Shown here piece by piece: positions 36,139-44,734 of a stretch of 60,651 nt of DNA; positions within the stretch are counted from its first letter, which is position 1; each line of letters starts with the position of its first letter. The stretch lies in the NCBI RefSeq assembly GCF_005497185.1, contig NZ_RJTN01000027.1, positions 1 through 60,651 on the forward strand. The letters run 5' to 3'. Made by a program: the position numbers and the translations under genes. A model generated the notes under the pieces. It ran no database searches, was not told the DNA's origin, and worked only from the letters and a program-made list of their open reading frames with translations. The stretch is from Pectobacterium polonicum. GTDB lineage: Bacteria; Pseudomonadota; Gammaproteobacteria; Enterobacterales; Enterobacteriaceae.

Positions 36139-36667
36139 GATATAGCTCCGATTCGTCAATCAGATGGGTATTGCGTCCAACGCGGCGTAAATCCCTCACG
36201 GCGGTTTTCTTCGTCGCGTGCCGTAACGGAGAATTGCCAAAATAGGTATCCTGCAAAATCTGCTCTGGTGACCGCTTGGTATGGGTAAATTCAATCACCC
36301 CAAAAGGCGTTTTATGTTCTTCGGAACGTCCGGTGGTCATCACCGTGATCCGGTCAATCGGGATTTGAGAAATCACGCCATATTCAGACAAGGCGGATTC
36401 GAGGCTAAGATAGTTATATTCACCACGGCGTAGCGCTAACACGATGCGTTCAAGCGTATAGGCATCTTTGCTTTTGGCATGGTTATAAACGTACACGCCG
36501 CGAATAGCACGGGTCAGGATGCCATCTTTTACCAAACGATTTAGCCCGGCATTAAACGCTCTTGGCGTATCCTCATGGAAAATCTTGGCTAAATCACGGG
36601 AGGTGAAGACATAACGCCCTTGCTTATCGAATGCGTTTAAACGCTCAATAGCAGTGATCCTGTTCAT
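36122..36667 (-). CDS. abiEi: AbiEi-type antitoxin and autorepressor
   Basis: 181 residues. An N-terminal winged helix (YVFTSRDLAKIFHEDTPRAFNAGLNRLVKDGILTRAIRGVYVY, residues ~19-61) is followed by the AbiEi antitoxin domain (YLSLESALSEYGVISQIPIDRITVMTTGRS). AbiEi proteins repress their own operon by binding inverted repeats and counter the toxin (type IV in S. agalactiae). Strong repeats lie just upstream at 36701-36777. Confidence 0.9.
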   Translation of the reverse strand: MNRITAIERLNAFDKQGRYVFTSRDLAKIFHEDTPRAFNAGLNRLVKDGILTRAIRGVYVYNHAKSKDAYTLERIVLALRRGEYNYLSLESALSEYGVISQIPIDRITVMTTGRSEEHKTPFGVIEFTHTKRSPEQILQDTYFGNSPLRHATKKTAVRDLRRVGRNTHLIDESELYHESES

Positions 36668-36700
36668 TTATAAGTCCACATGAAAACCATATAATTGCGT

Positions 36701-36777
36701 CATTCACGTATACTTGAATAAAAAACCCTCGTCAAGTACACACGAATGACACCAATAAATGACATTCGTGTGTACTT
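36701..36777. promoter_or_regulatory. AbiEi operator: long inverted repeat plus extra half-site
   Basis: AAGTACACACGAATG (36734-36748) and CATTCGTGTGTACTT (36763-36777) form a perfect 15-bp inverted repeat with a 14-bp spacer. CATTCACGTATACTTG at 36701-36716 is a third, degenerate half-site nearer the gene. The arrangement resembles the repeats bound cooperatively by AbiEi antitoxins. Confidence 0.75.
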
Positions 36778-36800
36778 ACCGAAGAATAGTCATAGATTTA

Positions 36801-36860
36801 GGTGACAAAAAGGTGGGTTTCACAGGGTGAGATCGTTGGACAAAATCCCTATCACTTTTC
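36801..36860. repeat. Degenerate third copy of the GGTGA-type repeat
   Basis: GGTGACAAA, AGGTGGG and AGGGTGAGATC...CAAAATC echo the blocks of clusters A and B, but no 9-mer is intact apart from GGTGA cores. It lies at the right end of the island beside the TTGGTATAC pair. Confidence 0.35.
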
Positions 36861-36864
36861 AGCA

Positions 36865-36888
36865 TTGGTATACGCTTAGGTATACCAA
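36865..36888. repeat. TTGGTATAC inverted pair, right end of island
   Basis: TTGGTATAC (36865-36873) and GTATACCAA (36880-36888) separated by 6 bp. Identical to the motif arrayed in front of the integrase, as expected for recombinase arm sites on both attachment flanks. Confidence 0.6.
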
Positions 36889-36941
36889 CAAAGTCTGAAT
36901 TCAAACTTAAAACATTAATATCATAACGTTACGTTGTATAT

Positions 36942-37032
36942 TCAGATTCCCCCAGCGCATGGCGCAAGCCCTGCGGGCTTTTTTGTGTCTGTGATTGTCC
37001 GAGATAATCCGGCTAGATTCAGTGACTATTGG
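36942..37032 (+). repeat. Right attachment region (displaced ssrA 3' flank)
   Basis: GATTCCCCCAGC at 36945-36956 resembles the end of the tmRNA T arm. It is followed by GCATGGCGCAAGCCCTGCGG and T6, nearly the same as the sequence after ssrA. This is probably the original chromosomal flank, pushed 5.3 kb away by integration. Confidence 0.65.
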
Positions 37033-37151
37033 TCATAAACAAGGCATACGGACTAACGTTGAGCTGAAAGACGAACCAGCGCCGACTGGCTGCCAAAATG
37101 TGAGCTGGCGTCAAACGAACACATCAATACGACATCAACGATGAGATTCTT

Positions 37152-37481
37152 TTAATCGTATAACCACTTCCCTGCTTTAGCTGACTCAATAATCATCCCT
37201 ACAGTGAGCGGTTTTAACGCTTGCCGTAGTGGTTTTTTTTGCCAGATTGGGTACTCGTATGCAAAATAATTTCTTCCCTCGAAATTTGAATAATCGATAG
37301 TAAAGTGTCCGAATACATCGAGAAGGAAATCGTGCGCATCTTCCGGCAGAAACTGATAGTCATCCTGCAATGTCCAGTCTTTAGTGACTTGCCTAATACT
37401 GGATTTAAACCAATGAGCCCTAATAGGGTAATGTTCCATGAGATATTGAATAACCTCATTTTCAGTATTTTTCTCGCTCAT
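37152..37481 (-). CDS. DUF1493-family protein
   Basis: 109 residues from ATG at 37481. The C-terminal pattern (FGHFTIDYSNFEGRNYFAYEYPIW...KPLTVGMIIESAKAGKWLYD) matches DUF1493 proteins. These resemble acyl-carrier-like small proteins, but their function is unknown. The upstream in-frame extension lacks support. Just outside the ssrA island and divergent from the next gene. Confidence 0.7.
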   Translation of the reverse strand: MSEKNTENEVIQYLMEHYPIRAHWFKSSIRQVTKDWTLQDDYQFLPEDAHDFLLDVFGHFTIDYSNFEGRNYFAYEYPIWQKKPLRQALKPLTVGMIIESAKAGKWLYD

Positions 37482-37555
37482 ACCTGTTTGAATGTATTGT
37501 AGGGTGAAAATCGTTTGTCTTGAATTATACACAGGCACATTAATCAGGTAGAAAA

Positions 37556-38044
37556 ATGCAGACTATACCCGTAACCGTATTTTCAATGAGTACCTTTATT
37601 GGCGATCTCGTTACTTATCCAAACAATGATGATATTTCTGTTCCCAATCCAATCATGCAGGACGTTTTAAGCCTGTTAGATATTGACGTGAATCTGTGCA
37701 CGCTGTGCGATCACTATTTTGATGATGTCGTCTGTGGTCAGGGGGACATTTGGGTGTACCGTTCAGCTTCGCTCCCCGACACCTATTTCATCATCGATTT
37801 CCATGTTGGAATGACGGAGCAATTAGATATCGCCCCCTTTTACATAAAAAGCACTGATCCATTCGTCATTGGGAAAATCAGGCCACTGCTGCGACATTTC
37901 TTTGACCAACTGCAATATCAAGTCAGCTATGAAGAAAGTTGTGCGCTGACAAAAGTGAATACGATCATAGCGACCCCACCGGGAACCACATACTGTGTGA
38001 TCGAAGAAAACGGTTATGAACAAAAGGTCGTGTTTAAGAACTGA
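37556..38044 (+). CDS. Hypothetical protein, 162 aa
   Basis: Unrecognised. Soluble, acidic, no signal peptide. Several cysteines (LCTLCDHYFDDVVCG around residue 47-61), possibly structural, and an aromatic-rich core. Divergent from the DUF1493 gene with a 74-bp gap, so the two may share a promoter region. Ordinary codon use suggests a resident gene rather than a fragment. Confidence 0.6.
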   Translation: MQTIPVTVFSMSTFIGDLVTYPNNDDISVPNPIMQDVLSLLDIDVNLCTLCDHYFDDVVCGQGDIWVYRSASLPDTYFIIDFHVGMTEQLDIAPFYIKSTDPFVIGKIRPLLRHFFDQLQYQVSYEESCALTKVNTIIATPPGTTYCVIEENGYEQKVVFKN

Positions 38045-38246
38045 TGCTTCCTCATAGCCTGGCAATGAGTGATATTCCGCTCACACCTGCGTTAGCAACA
38101 GAATGTTGATAAGAAGGGGAGCGCCGTCAGTCCCCTTTTCTGTTACTATCGCGCGTTGGAAAATAGCGGTATGTATGTGAATATATCTCGCATCACATCG
38201 CCGCTCTCAAGCACACTTTCACAACGAACGACACGCAGGAGAAATC

Positions 38247-38873
38247 ATGAGCCTTCACCTCTGGCTGGCTTATACAGGTATTATCATCGCCCTGATTGCC
38301 ATACCGGGCCCCTCTGCCCTCATCAGCATGTCGCACGGTTTACGCTACGGCGCTTCACGCGCAACGGCCACCGTGCTCGGTGGAGTCAGCGCGGCAATGA
38401 TATTAATGTCCTGTTCAGCATTGGGGTTAGGCGCCATCCTCGCTGCGTCAACTACCGCATTTATCGTATTAAAAATTATTGGTGCGGTTTATCTCATCTG
38501 GTTAGGTATCGCATCATGGCGTTCCAAAGATATGACCACCGCGGAACAAGATGTGCTGGAAACAGGGGCTCCGAGCTGGTTTTCGCTATACCGAAAGGGC
38601 TTTCTGGTTGGAATCAGCAATCCTAAAGATCTGCTGTTTTTCGCAGCACTGTTCCCAAATTTTATCGATACTAGCGCCCCGCACGCCTTACAGCTCATCA
38701 TTCTGGCGGTGACCTGGGCTTTCTTCGATTTCAGCATCATGTTTATCTATGCCTGCACCGGCCGCCGTTTATCGGGCCTGTTTTCCAATCCACGCCGCAT
38801 CAAGCTGTTCAACCGCTCAACGGGTGGGATCTTTATTCTGGCAGGTACCACACTGGCGGCGTCGACGCGTTAA
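38247..38873 (+). CDS. LysE/RhtB-family amino-acid exporter
   Basis: 208 residues, six hydrophobic helices. The family N-terminus is LAYTGIIIALIAIPGPSALISMSHGLRYG (the PGP in helix 1), followed by IGAVYLIWLGIASWRS and GFLVGISNPKDLLFFAALFPNFI. It exports amino acids such as homoserine, threonine or leucine; the substrate cannot be told. An AGGAG site precedes the ATG. Convergent with the GNAT gene. Confidence 0.9.
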   Translation: MSLHLWLAYTGIIIALIAIPGPSALISMSHGLRYGASRATATVLGGVSAAMILMSCSALGLGAILAASTTAFIVLKIIGAVYLIWLGIASWRSKDMTTAEQDVLETGAPSWFSLYRKGFLVGISNPKDLLFFAALFPNFIDTSAPHALQLIILAVTWAFFDFSIMFIYACTGRRLSGLFSNPRRIKLFNRSTGGIFILAGTTLAASTR

Positions 38874-38880
38874 GAAACAT

Positions 38881-38911
38881 GGCTCCTGCTGCCTTCAGGC
38901 CAACAGGAGCC
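38881..38911. terminator. Hairpin between convergent lysE-like and GNAT genes
   Basis: GGCTCCTG and CAGGAGCC form an 8-bp stem with a 15-nt loop. It is placed exactly between the two stop codons and probably serves both directions, although U-runs are weak. Confidence 0.5.
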
Positions 38912-38918
38912 ACGGTCT

Positions 38919-39401
38919 TTACGATGCCGTAACAAAATCAGCAATGCCCTTCTCGTCCATCCGATAGCGAACCCACTCATCCTGCGGCTTCGCGCCAATG
39001 CTTTTATAGAAATCGATCGCAGGTTGGTTCCAGTCCAGCACACTCCATTCCAGCCGCCCGCACTGTCTTTCCTGTGCAAGACGCGCAACCTGTTTCAGCA
39101 GCGCTTTGCCCGCGCCTGCATTACGATACGCCTGCGCGATGTAGAGATCTTCCAGATAGATGCCATATTTCCCCAGCCAGGTTGAATAGCTCATGAAGAA
39201 AATCGCATAGCCGATGGGCTTGCCATCAATCTCACAGATCAGCGTTTCGGCCGTCGCACCCTCGCCAAATAACGAGTTCTCAATATCCTCAAGCGAGGCT
39301 AATACTTCGTGACGCGCCTTCTCGTATACGGCCAGTTCAATGATTAAATCCAGAATCACGCTCGCATCTGATTTCTGCGCAGCGCGGATAACAATGTTCA
39401 T
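38919..39401 (-). CDS. GNAT-family N-acetyltransferase
   Basis: 160 residues from ATG at 39401 (GAGG site upstream). Acetyl-CoA-binding motif A is YLEDLYIAQAYRNAGAGKALLKQVA near residues 84-104, with LEWSVLDWNQPAIDFYKSIGAKPQDEW after it. This is typical of the diamine/thialysine acetyltransferase-like (SSAT) branch, so polyamines or lysine analogues are possible substrates. The extended upstream frame overlaps the LysR gene and is rejected. Confidence 0.88.
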   Translation of the reverse strand: MNIVIRAAQKSDASVILDLIIELAVYEKARHEVLASLEDIENSLFGEGATAETLICEIDGKPIGYAIFFMSYSTWLGKYGIYLEDLYIAQAYRNAGAGKALLKQVARLAQERQCGRLEWSVLDWNQPAIDFYKSIGAKPQDEWVRYRMDEKGIADFVTAS

Positions 39402-39492
39402 AAAGCCTCTTTTTCCAGTGCTCACCATAACCAAGGCTTGCCATGCTACCGGATTAAAAATACTGTATGAACTGCATTTCCTACAGTGACTA

Positions 39493-40425
39493 ATGAACAT
39501 CATGCATCTGGATTTACGACGTATCGATTTAAATTTGTTGGTGGTGTTTAACAGTGTGTACCAACATCAATCCGTCGCCGCCGCGGCAAAAGAGCTGGCG
39601 ATGAGTGCATCGGCAGTCAGCCACGCGCTGACGCGTTTACGCAATACGTTTTCCGATGAGCTGTTTTTTCGGGTTGGCAACACCATGCACCCAACCGTAT
39701 TAGCAGAAGATATCGCCGAGCCGATTGCAGAGAGTCTGACCCTGCTGACGCAAGGTTTAACGCCACGGCCACGCTTTAATCCTGCACGCAGCACGGAAAG
39801 CTTTACCTTTTCCATCACCGATTACACTGCATTTTCGGTGTTTCCTACCCTAATGGCACGAATGGAAAAACTGGCCCCTCATATCAAATTCAATCTGGTT
39901 TATTCGCCGCAGAGGGTCGCGATTACGGATTTGCTGGCAGGAAAAATCGACTTTGCTTTAGGGTTCACCGATATGACGCAAGCGGAGAACAGAGAGATTG
40001 AAGAGATAGACTGGATTGAAGACAGCTATGTCATCATCAGCGCCGCTGATTATCCGTCAGGCGAAGCGCTTACGCTGGAGGATTACCTTTCCGCACGGCA
40101 TCTTGTCGTTACACCGTGGAATGAATCACGCGGGGTGATTGACTACGCGCTGGATAAGCTCAATAGGAAACGTCATGTTGCATTGAAAACGCCGTCCATG
40201 ATGAGCGCGCCGTTTATCATTGCCGATTCGACGCTGATCATGGCATTACCGTGCAATGTTGCGAAAATCTTTGCGCAACTTCTGCCGTTACGTATTCACG
40301 CCCTGCCTTTCACTGTGCCGTCCTATCGCGTGAAAATTTACAGCCATCGCCGCAATAGCCGTTCAGAAGCCAGCCAGTGGATTAAAAACCTGTTACACAG
40401 CTTGATTAATCCCTCGACACAGTAG
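39493..40425 (+). CDS. LysR-family transcriptional regulator
   Basis: 310 residues. N-terminal winged helix LDLRRIDLNLLVVFNSVYQHQSVAAAAKELAMSASAVSHALTRLRNTFSDELFFRVGN, then the effector domain. The N-terminal form (DLNLL, SAVSHAL, LF.R) is of the NodD/PcaQ-like branch. Starts at ATG 39493 or, in frame, 39502. It is followed on the same strand by the xyloside genes after 356 bp and may or may not regulate them. Confidence 0.9.
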   Translation: MNIMHLDLRRIDLNLLVVFNSVYQHQSVAAAAKELAMSASAVSHALTRLRNTFSDELFFRVGNTMHPTVLAEDIAEPIAESLTLLTQGLTPRPRFNPARSTESFTFSITDYTAFSVFPTLMARMEKLAPHIKFNLVYSPQRVAITDLLAGKIDFALGFTDMTQAENREIEEIDWIEDSYVIISAADYPSGEALTLEDYLSARHLVVTPWNESRGVIDYALDKLNRKRHVALKTPSMMSAPFIIADSTLIMALPCNVAKIFAQLLPLRIHALPFTVPSYRVKIYSHRRNSRSEASQWIKNLLHSLINPSTQ

Positions 40426-40781
40426 CGCTATGGGCTTTCGCTATGCATGACCAACCCCATATCTCCGCCCCTATAATTGCTCCAATGATGGGATTCAAAA
40501 GCCCCCACAGATAGCAATTTCCCCTCAAAATAGTTCTCTAAGGTGACTTGTCATACAGATAAATAAGAAAAAGGCCACGTTAATTTATTGATATAAAATG
40601 GAAATAACTTCGCACACCTTCTGGTCACGCTACTTTTATTGTTATTTTTTTTGTGACCTGTCTAACACATACCAAGAAACGTAACCTTCTTAATAAAATC
40701 CGCAATAGTTAATCTCAGCCAAGGAGATAACAATAGCCGCGAGCCTGGCAAGAAGTTCCTCATCCTCTTTCGGAGTTTCCA
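40426..40781. promoter_or_regulatory. Promoter region of the xyloside transporter-GH43 operon
   Basis: 356 bp without a gene, AT-rich from about 40550. TGTGA-N6-TAACA at 40652-40667 is a possible CRP site about 115 bp before the transporter start. No clear specific regulator site was found. Confidence 0.35.
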
Positions 40782-42218
40782 ATGACCAACAATAATAAGC
40801 TGAGCGTTGCGGAGAAAATCGGCTTTGGCATGGGCGATGCTGCCTGTGGCATCGTCTATTCTTCCGTAACCATGTTCCTTACCTACTTTTATACGGATAT
40901 CTATGGCATCTCCGCCGCCGCAGTAGGGGTCATGTTTTTAGTGACTCGCGTGCTGGACGCCATCGTTGACCCGCTGATTGGCCTGATTGCAGACCGCACT
41001 AAAACCCGCTGGGGGCACTTTCGCCCATGGCTGGTCTGGTTTGCCGTCCCCTACGCCGTGATTGCCGTATTGGCCTATACCACACCAGAGCTAAATGGCA
41101 CGGGTAAACTGGTTTATGCCTACATTACCTATACGTTGCTAATGCTGTTCTACACCTTTATCAACATCCCTTACTGTTCACTCGGTGGTGTCATCACCAG
41201 CGATGAAAAGGACAGAATTTCCGCGCAGTCGTACCGCTTTACCATTTCCTCAATGGCTGGGCTATTGGTGTCGGTCGGCACGCTGTGGTTGGTTGACTGG
41301 ATTGGCGGCACCAACAAACAATTGGGTTATCAAGGCACGATGATGATCATGGGCAGCCTGGCTGTCGTGATGCTGTTTTTCTGCTTTTTCACTACAAACG
41401 AACGCATTAACCCTGCCGTAGATAAAAATCAGAATGTTTGGGACGATGTCAAAAACCTGCTAAGCAACGATCAGTGGCGCATCGTGGCCATTATTACGTT
41501 CTTTTCCAGTATGGCAGGCGTCATGCGTGGCGCGGCAACGCTGTATTACGCAACTTACCTGATGGTAGGACCGGAACAAGGCAGCGCCGCCGGAACGGCA
41601 ATGAAATCTGCGTTTATTACCACCAGCGTTGTCGGCACTATTATTGGTGCGATGATGGCAGGTTATTTTGGCAAGCGCTTCAGCAGCATAAGCCTGTTCA
41701 AAAACATCAACCTGCTGCTGGTATTTGTTGGCATCATCCTGTTCATGGTGCCGCCACAGTGGCTGGCTGTCGTCTTCCCACTCTACTTTTTGATCGGCTT
41801 TTTCCACCAGATGTACCAACCATTCAAATGGAACATGATGGCGAACGCCGCCGATTATGGAGAATGGAAAACAGGCCGCCGCATTACCGGTCTCTCCTTC
41901 TCAGGCAATCTGTTTGCACTGAAGTTGGGTATGGCAATTGCGGGGGCGATCGTTGGCTTTTCGCTCGGCTGGTTCGGCTATGTGGCGGGTTCCCCCACGC
42001 AAACGCCGCTCGCCACCGCAGGGATTATTGGCCTGCTGAGCATCGGCCCTTCACTTTCCTATCTGGTACTTTACTGGCTGGTACGTTTTTACAAGCTAGA
42101 CGATAAAACGATGGAAACCATTCAGGCCGATCTGGCGAAACGCCACAATACGGCCGACCGCGCGGCGGAAAGCGAACTTCCTGTCGATCAGGGCCTGACG
42201 CCAAAAGGTGCAGCCTGA
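40782..42218 (+). CDS. GPH-family glycoside/xyloside:cation symporter
   Basis: 478 residues, 12 membrane helices of the glycoside-pentoside-hexuronide family (MelB, XynT, YicJ). Visible: LSVAEKIGFGMGDAACGIVYSSVTMFL, DPLIGLIADRTKTRWGHFRPWL (the conserved loop after helix 2), and FKWNMMANAADYGEWKTGRRITGLSFS. It imports beta-xylosides or similar with Na+ or H+. The hydrophilic C-terminus is regulatory in relatives. 54 bp before the GH43 gene, an arrangement like E. coli yagG-yagH. Confidence 0.92.
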   Translation: MTNNNKLSVAEKIGFGMGDAACGIVYSSVTMFLTYFYTDIYGISAAAVGVMFLVTRVLDAIVDPLIGLIADRTKTRWGHFRPWLVWFAVPYAVIAVLAYTTPELNGTGKLVYAYITYTLLMLFYTFINIPYCSLGGVITSDEKDRISAQSYRFTISSMAGLLVSVGTLWLVDWIGGTNKQLGYQGTMMIMGSLAVVMLFFCFFTTNERINPAVDKNQNVWDDVKNLLSNDQWRIVAIITFFSSMAGVMRGAATLYYATYLMVGPEQGSAAGTAMKSAFITTSVVGTIIGAMMAGYFGKRFSSISLFKNINLLLVFVGIILFMVPPQWLAVVFPLYFLIGFFHQMYQPFKWNMMANAADYGEWKTGRRITGLSFSGNLFALKLGMAIAGAIVGFSLGWFGYVAGSPTQTPLATAGIIGLLSIGPSLSYLVLYWLVRFYKLDDKTMETIQADLAKRHNTADRAAESELPVDQGLTPKGAA

Positions 42219-42272
42219 TCGCGATATCTGCGGGCAGCACGCTGCCCGCCCTTTAACTATCAGGATGATGAC

Positions 42273-43841
42273 ATGAGTACAACACATTCTCCCTGGAATC
42301 CAGATTTGGGTAACGGGCGCTATAAAAATCCGATTTTATGCGCTGATTATTCCGATCCTGACATCGTGCGCGTCGGCGATGACTTTTATATGGTGTCGTC
42401 CAGCTTTAACCACATGCCCGCGCTACCGATCCTGCATTCTCAGGATCTGGTGAACTGGACGCTGATCAATCACGTATTCAGCCGGTTCGATCTGCCAGGA
42501 TATGAACAATTTCAGCCGGGAAAAGGCGTATGGGCACCCAGCATTCGTTACCATGCTGGAAAATTTTGGGTGTTTTTCAGCACGCCAGATGAAGGGATCT
42601 TTATGTCACAGGCTGACGATCCCAGAGGCGAATGGAGCACACCACATTGTCTGAAGCAGGCTAAAGGTTGGATCGACCCGTGCCCGTTCTGGGATGATGA
42701 CGGCACCGCTTGGCTAATCCACGCTTTCGCCTTCAGCCGCAGCGGTAAGAAACACCTTCTGCAACTGTGCAGAATGGCAGAAGATGGTCGTTCCCTGCTT
42801 GATGAAGGAAAGATCGTAGTTGATGGTCGGGCAACGCAACCCACTATTGAAGGGCCGAAGCTGTATAAGCGCAACGGCTGGTATTACATTTTCGCACCAG
42901 CAGGTGGCGTTCCCACTGGCTGGCAAACGGTGCTACGTGCACGCTCACTGAATGGGCCGTGGCAAAGCAGGATCGTACTGCATCAGGGCACCACATCGGT
43001 TAATGGTCCGCATCAGGGTGGCTGGGTCGAATTAGATAACGGTGAAAGCTGGTTTATACATTTTCAGGATCGCCATGCCTATGGACGAGTCGTCCACCTA
43101 CAGCCGATGCGCTGGCAGGACGACTGGCCACTGATCGGTGAACTGCATAACGCACAAGGATTAGGGCAACCGGTGCTGGAAGCCATCAAGCCTCGCGTAA
43201 GCTTTCCGGTTAGTACGCAGCAGCCCTCAACCTCCGATGATTTTTCTTCGGCAACACTGGGGCGACAGTGGCAATGGCAAGCAAGCCCCGATGAACGCTG
43301 GTTAGCGCATACCCAACCGGGGCTTAAGCTATTCTGCCAGACTATGCCGATTCGTGCAGGCGAGTCTTCGTGGTATGACGTGCCGAATTTGCTCATGCAA
43401 AAATTCCCGGCTGAGGAATTCGAGGTCACAACAAGCCTGGTGCCAATGTTAGAGCAGGTGGGCGACCGCTGCGGCCTGATTATTTATGGCGAGCGTTTCG
43501 CTTACCTCGGCGTAGAGAAAAGCGCAGAAGGTCTTGAATTAGTGACCGGATTCGGCTGGATGAGTGATGCACAGCAGTTGGAACAACACCAGAAGATTTT
43601 AGCGGTGTTATCTGGGCAGTTGAACATCACCCTGCGCGTCACCGTGCGGCAAAACGCCATTTGCCAGTTCGCCTGGCTGGGCGATGACGGGGAATATTGT
43701 TCGCTTGACGATAGCTTCGCCGCAGGACCTGGCAAATGGGTGGGCGCTAAAGTGGGGTTGTATGCGCTGACAACGGCATCAGGAAATAGCACGAGTCACG
43801 CTTGGGTCAAAGAGGTGAAAATTACCGCTATCGATCACTAA
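42273..43841 (+). CDS. GH43 beta-xylosidase / alpha-L-arabinofuranosidase, intracellular
   Basis: 522 residues without a signal peptide, so it acts on imported oligosaccharides. The five-blade propeller GH43 domain holds base D28 (YSDPDIVRVGDDFYM), pKa modulator D135 (KGWIDPCPFWDDDG) and general acid E193 (PTIEGPKLYKR). The C-terminal ~200 residues form the beta-sandwich found in XynB-type xylosidases (DDFSSATLGRQWQWQASPDERW; RCGLIIYGERFAYLGVE). Xylosidase or arabinofuranosidase activity cannot be separated by sequence. Confidence 0.92.
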   Translation: MSTTHSPWNPDLGNGRYKNPILCADYSDPDIVRVGDDFYMVSSSFNHMPALPILHSQDLVNWTLINHVFSRFDLPGYEQFQPGKGVWAPSIRYHAGKFWVFFSTPDEGIFMSQADDPRGEWSTPHCLKQAKGWIDPCPFWDDDGTAWLIHAFAFSRSGKKHLLQLCRMAEDGRSLLDEGKIVVDGRATQPTIEGPKLYKRNGWYYIFAPAGGVPTGWQTVLRARSLNGPWQSRIVLHQGTTSVNGPHQGGWVELDNGESWFIHFQDRHAYGRVVHLQPMRWQDDWPLIGELHNAQGLGQPVLEAIKPRVSFPVSTQQPSTSDDFSSATLGRQWQWQASPDERWLAHTQPGLKLFCQTMPIRAGESSWYDVPNLLMQKFPAEEFEVTTSLVPMLEQVGDRCGLIIYGERFAYLGVEKSAEGLELVTGFGWMSDAQQLEQHQKILAVLSGQLNITLRVTVRQNAICQFAWLGDDGEYCSLDDSFAAGPGKWVGAKVGLYALTTASGNSTSHAWVKEVKITAIDH

Positions 43842-43918
43842 CCCAATAGCGGCTATAGAGAAGTCACGAGTTTGGCTGCTTGCGCTTCGGTGCAGCACGG
43901 GTATCACATTGTTTAGTA

Positions 43919-44347
43919 TTAAATACCGAGAGCATCAGCAGCCTGCTCGCCTTCCGCCTTGGAAAAGTTTGCATAGGTCAGCGCATCAAGTAACGCAGCC
44001 CGATCGATCGTCGGATAAATATCCGAGCGCTGCAAAAGCTGGCCGATTTCCTGAACCGTCAACTGAGGGTAGATGGCGTGTGATGCAACGGCGATGTCGC
44101 GGGCAGCGTAACCCAGTTTGTGTAAAATCACCGCAATCTGCTGGTGTGTTATCGCATCTTGATACACGGTATAAAGCACATCGGCAATGAGTGTTGACGT
44201 CAACACTGAAATGCGGGACACATCACCCGCTCGTCCGCCCAATGCCTGAAGGATATGCTCGACGGCCTGTTCTGGCGTTTTTCCCTGTGCCTGTTGTGAA
44301 GCCAGTACGGAAACCAATTTATTTTTTATTTCATCATTTGCCATCAT
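43919..44347 (-). CDS. Hypothetical protein, 142 aa, all-helical
   Basis: Not recognised. The sequence is helix-rich without signal or membrane segments (KNKLVSVLASQQAQGKTPEQAVEHILQALGG; TVYQDAITHQQIAVILHKLGYAARDIAVASHAIYPQLTVQEIGQLLQ). AAGGAA precedes the first of two adjacent ATG codons, so translation is credible. Convergent with the GH43 gene. It could be a small regulator or partner protein; no function is claimed. Confidence 0.65.
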   Translation of the reverse strand: MMANDEIKNKLVSVLASQQAQGKTPEQAVEHILQALGGRAGDVSRISVLTSTLIADVLYTVYQDAITHQQIAVILHKLGYAARDIAVASHAIYPQLTVQEIGQLLQRSDIYPTIDRAALLDALTYANFSKAEGEQAADALGI

Positions 44348-44734
44348 TCGGTTCCTTCATACATTCATTACAGATGTTATTTTTAATACCAGCACGCTAC
44401 CTGTCATGGCGGCAATGAGCAAACAAAATCATGCATCAGTACTCTTGAATAGGTACAAAAAGACACCGACCTGCTTTGAGGTATATAATAACGCCAATTT
44501 TTCGGAAACGCGGTTCTTCCTAATCACGAAGGCAACGTACAGAAAGATCGCTTGAAGTATGACGGGGATAAAACACAGTTTGATACAACTCCGCACACAT
44601 CGTTCCACCCTCTTTTTTTCTGAAATGCGATAATCCTCCGATAAAAATCGTATTTTCGTTTATGCCCAGTCATTTTCATCGCCTGAAAAGACCATGTAAA
44701 ATAAAGGGCTTAGTGAGCAAGAAGGCTATAAGTC
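44348..44734. other. 387-bp region upstream of nifJ
   Basis: No gene is seen. It contains a short fragment of the intergenic repeat described at 25500 (CTTGAAGTATGACGGGGATA at 44552-44571) and AT-rich sequence with plausible promoters for nifJ, but no operator I can name. Confidence 0.5.

Larger units (their letters stand above)
31612..37032. mobile_element. ssrA-integrated genomic island, P4-like, with toxin-antitoxin cargo
   Basis: Begins at the tmRNA 3' end with a tyrosine integrase pointing into the island. It ends at a second copy of the sequence that follows ssrA (36957-37032) preceded by a short tmRNA-like fragment. Cargo: frameshifted StbDE, helix-turn-helix/YhfG-Fic and AbiEi-AbiEii. 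No replication, regulatory or structural phage genes remain. GGTGAnnAG iteron clusters and TTGGTATAC sites suggest descent from a P4-type satellite. Confidence 0.8.

Noticed and set aside
36942-37032. tRNA gene at the right end of the island
   Set aside because: Only a short T-arm-like piece of tmRNA is present; no acceptor, D or anticodon arms can be drawn.
38156-38626. 156-codon plus frame overlapping the LysE-type gene
   Set aside because: Out-of-frame shadow of a clear six-helix exporter; no ribosome site or recognisable domain.
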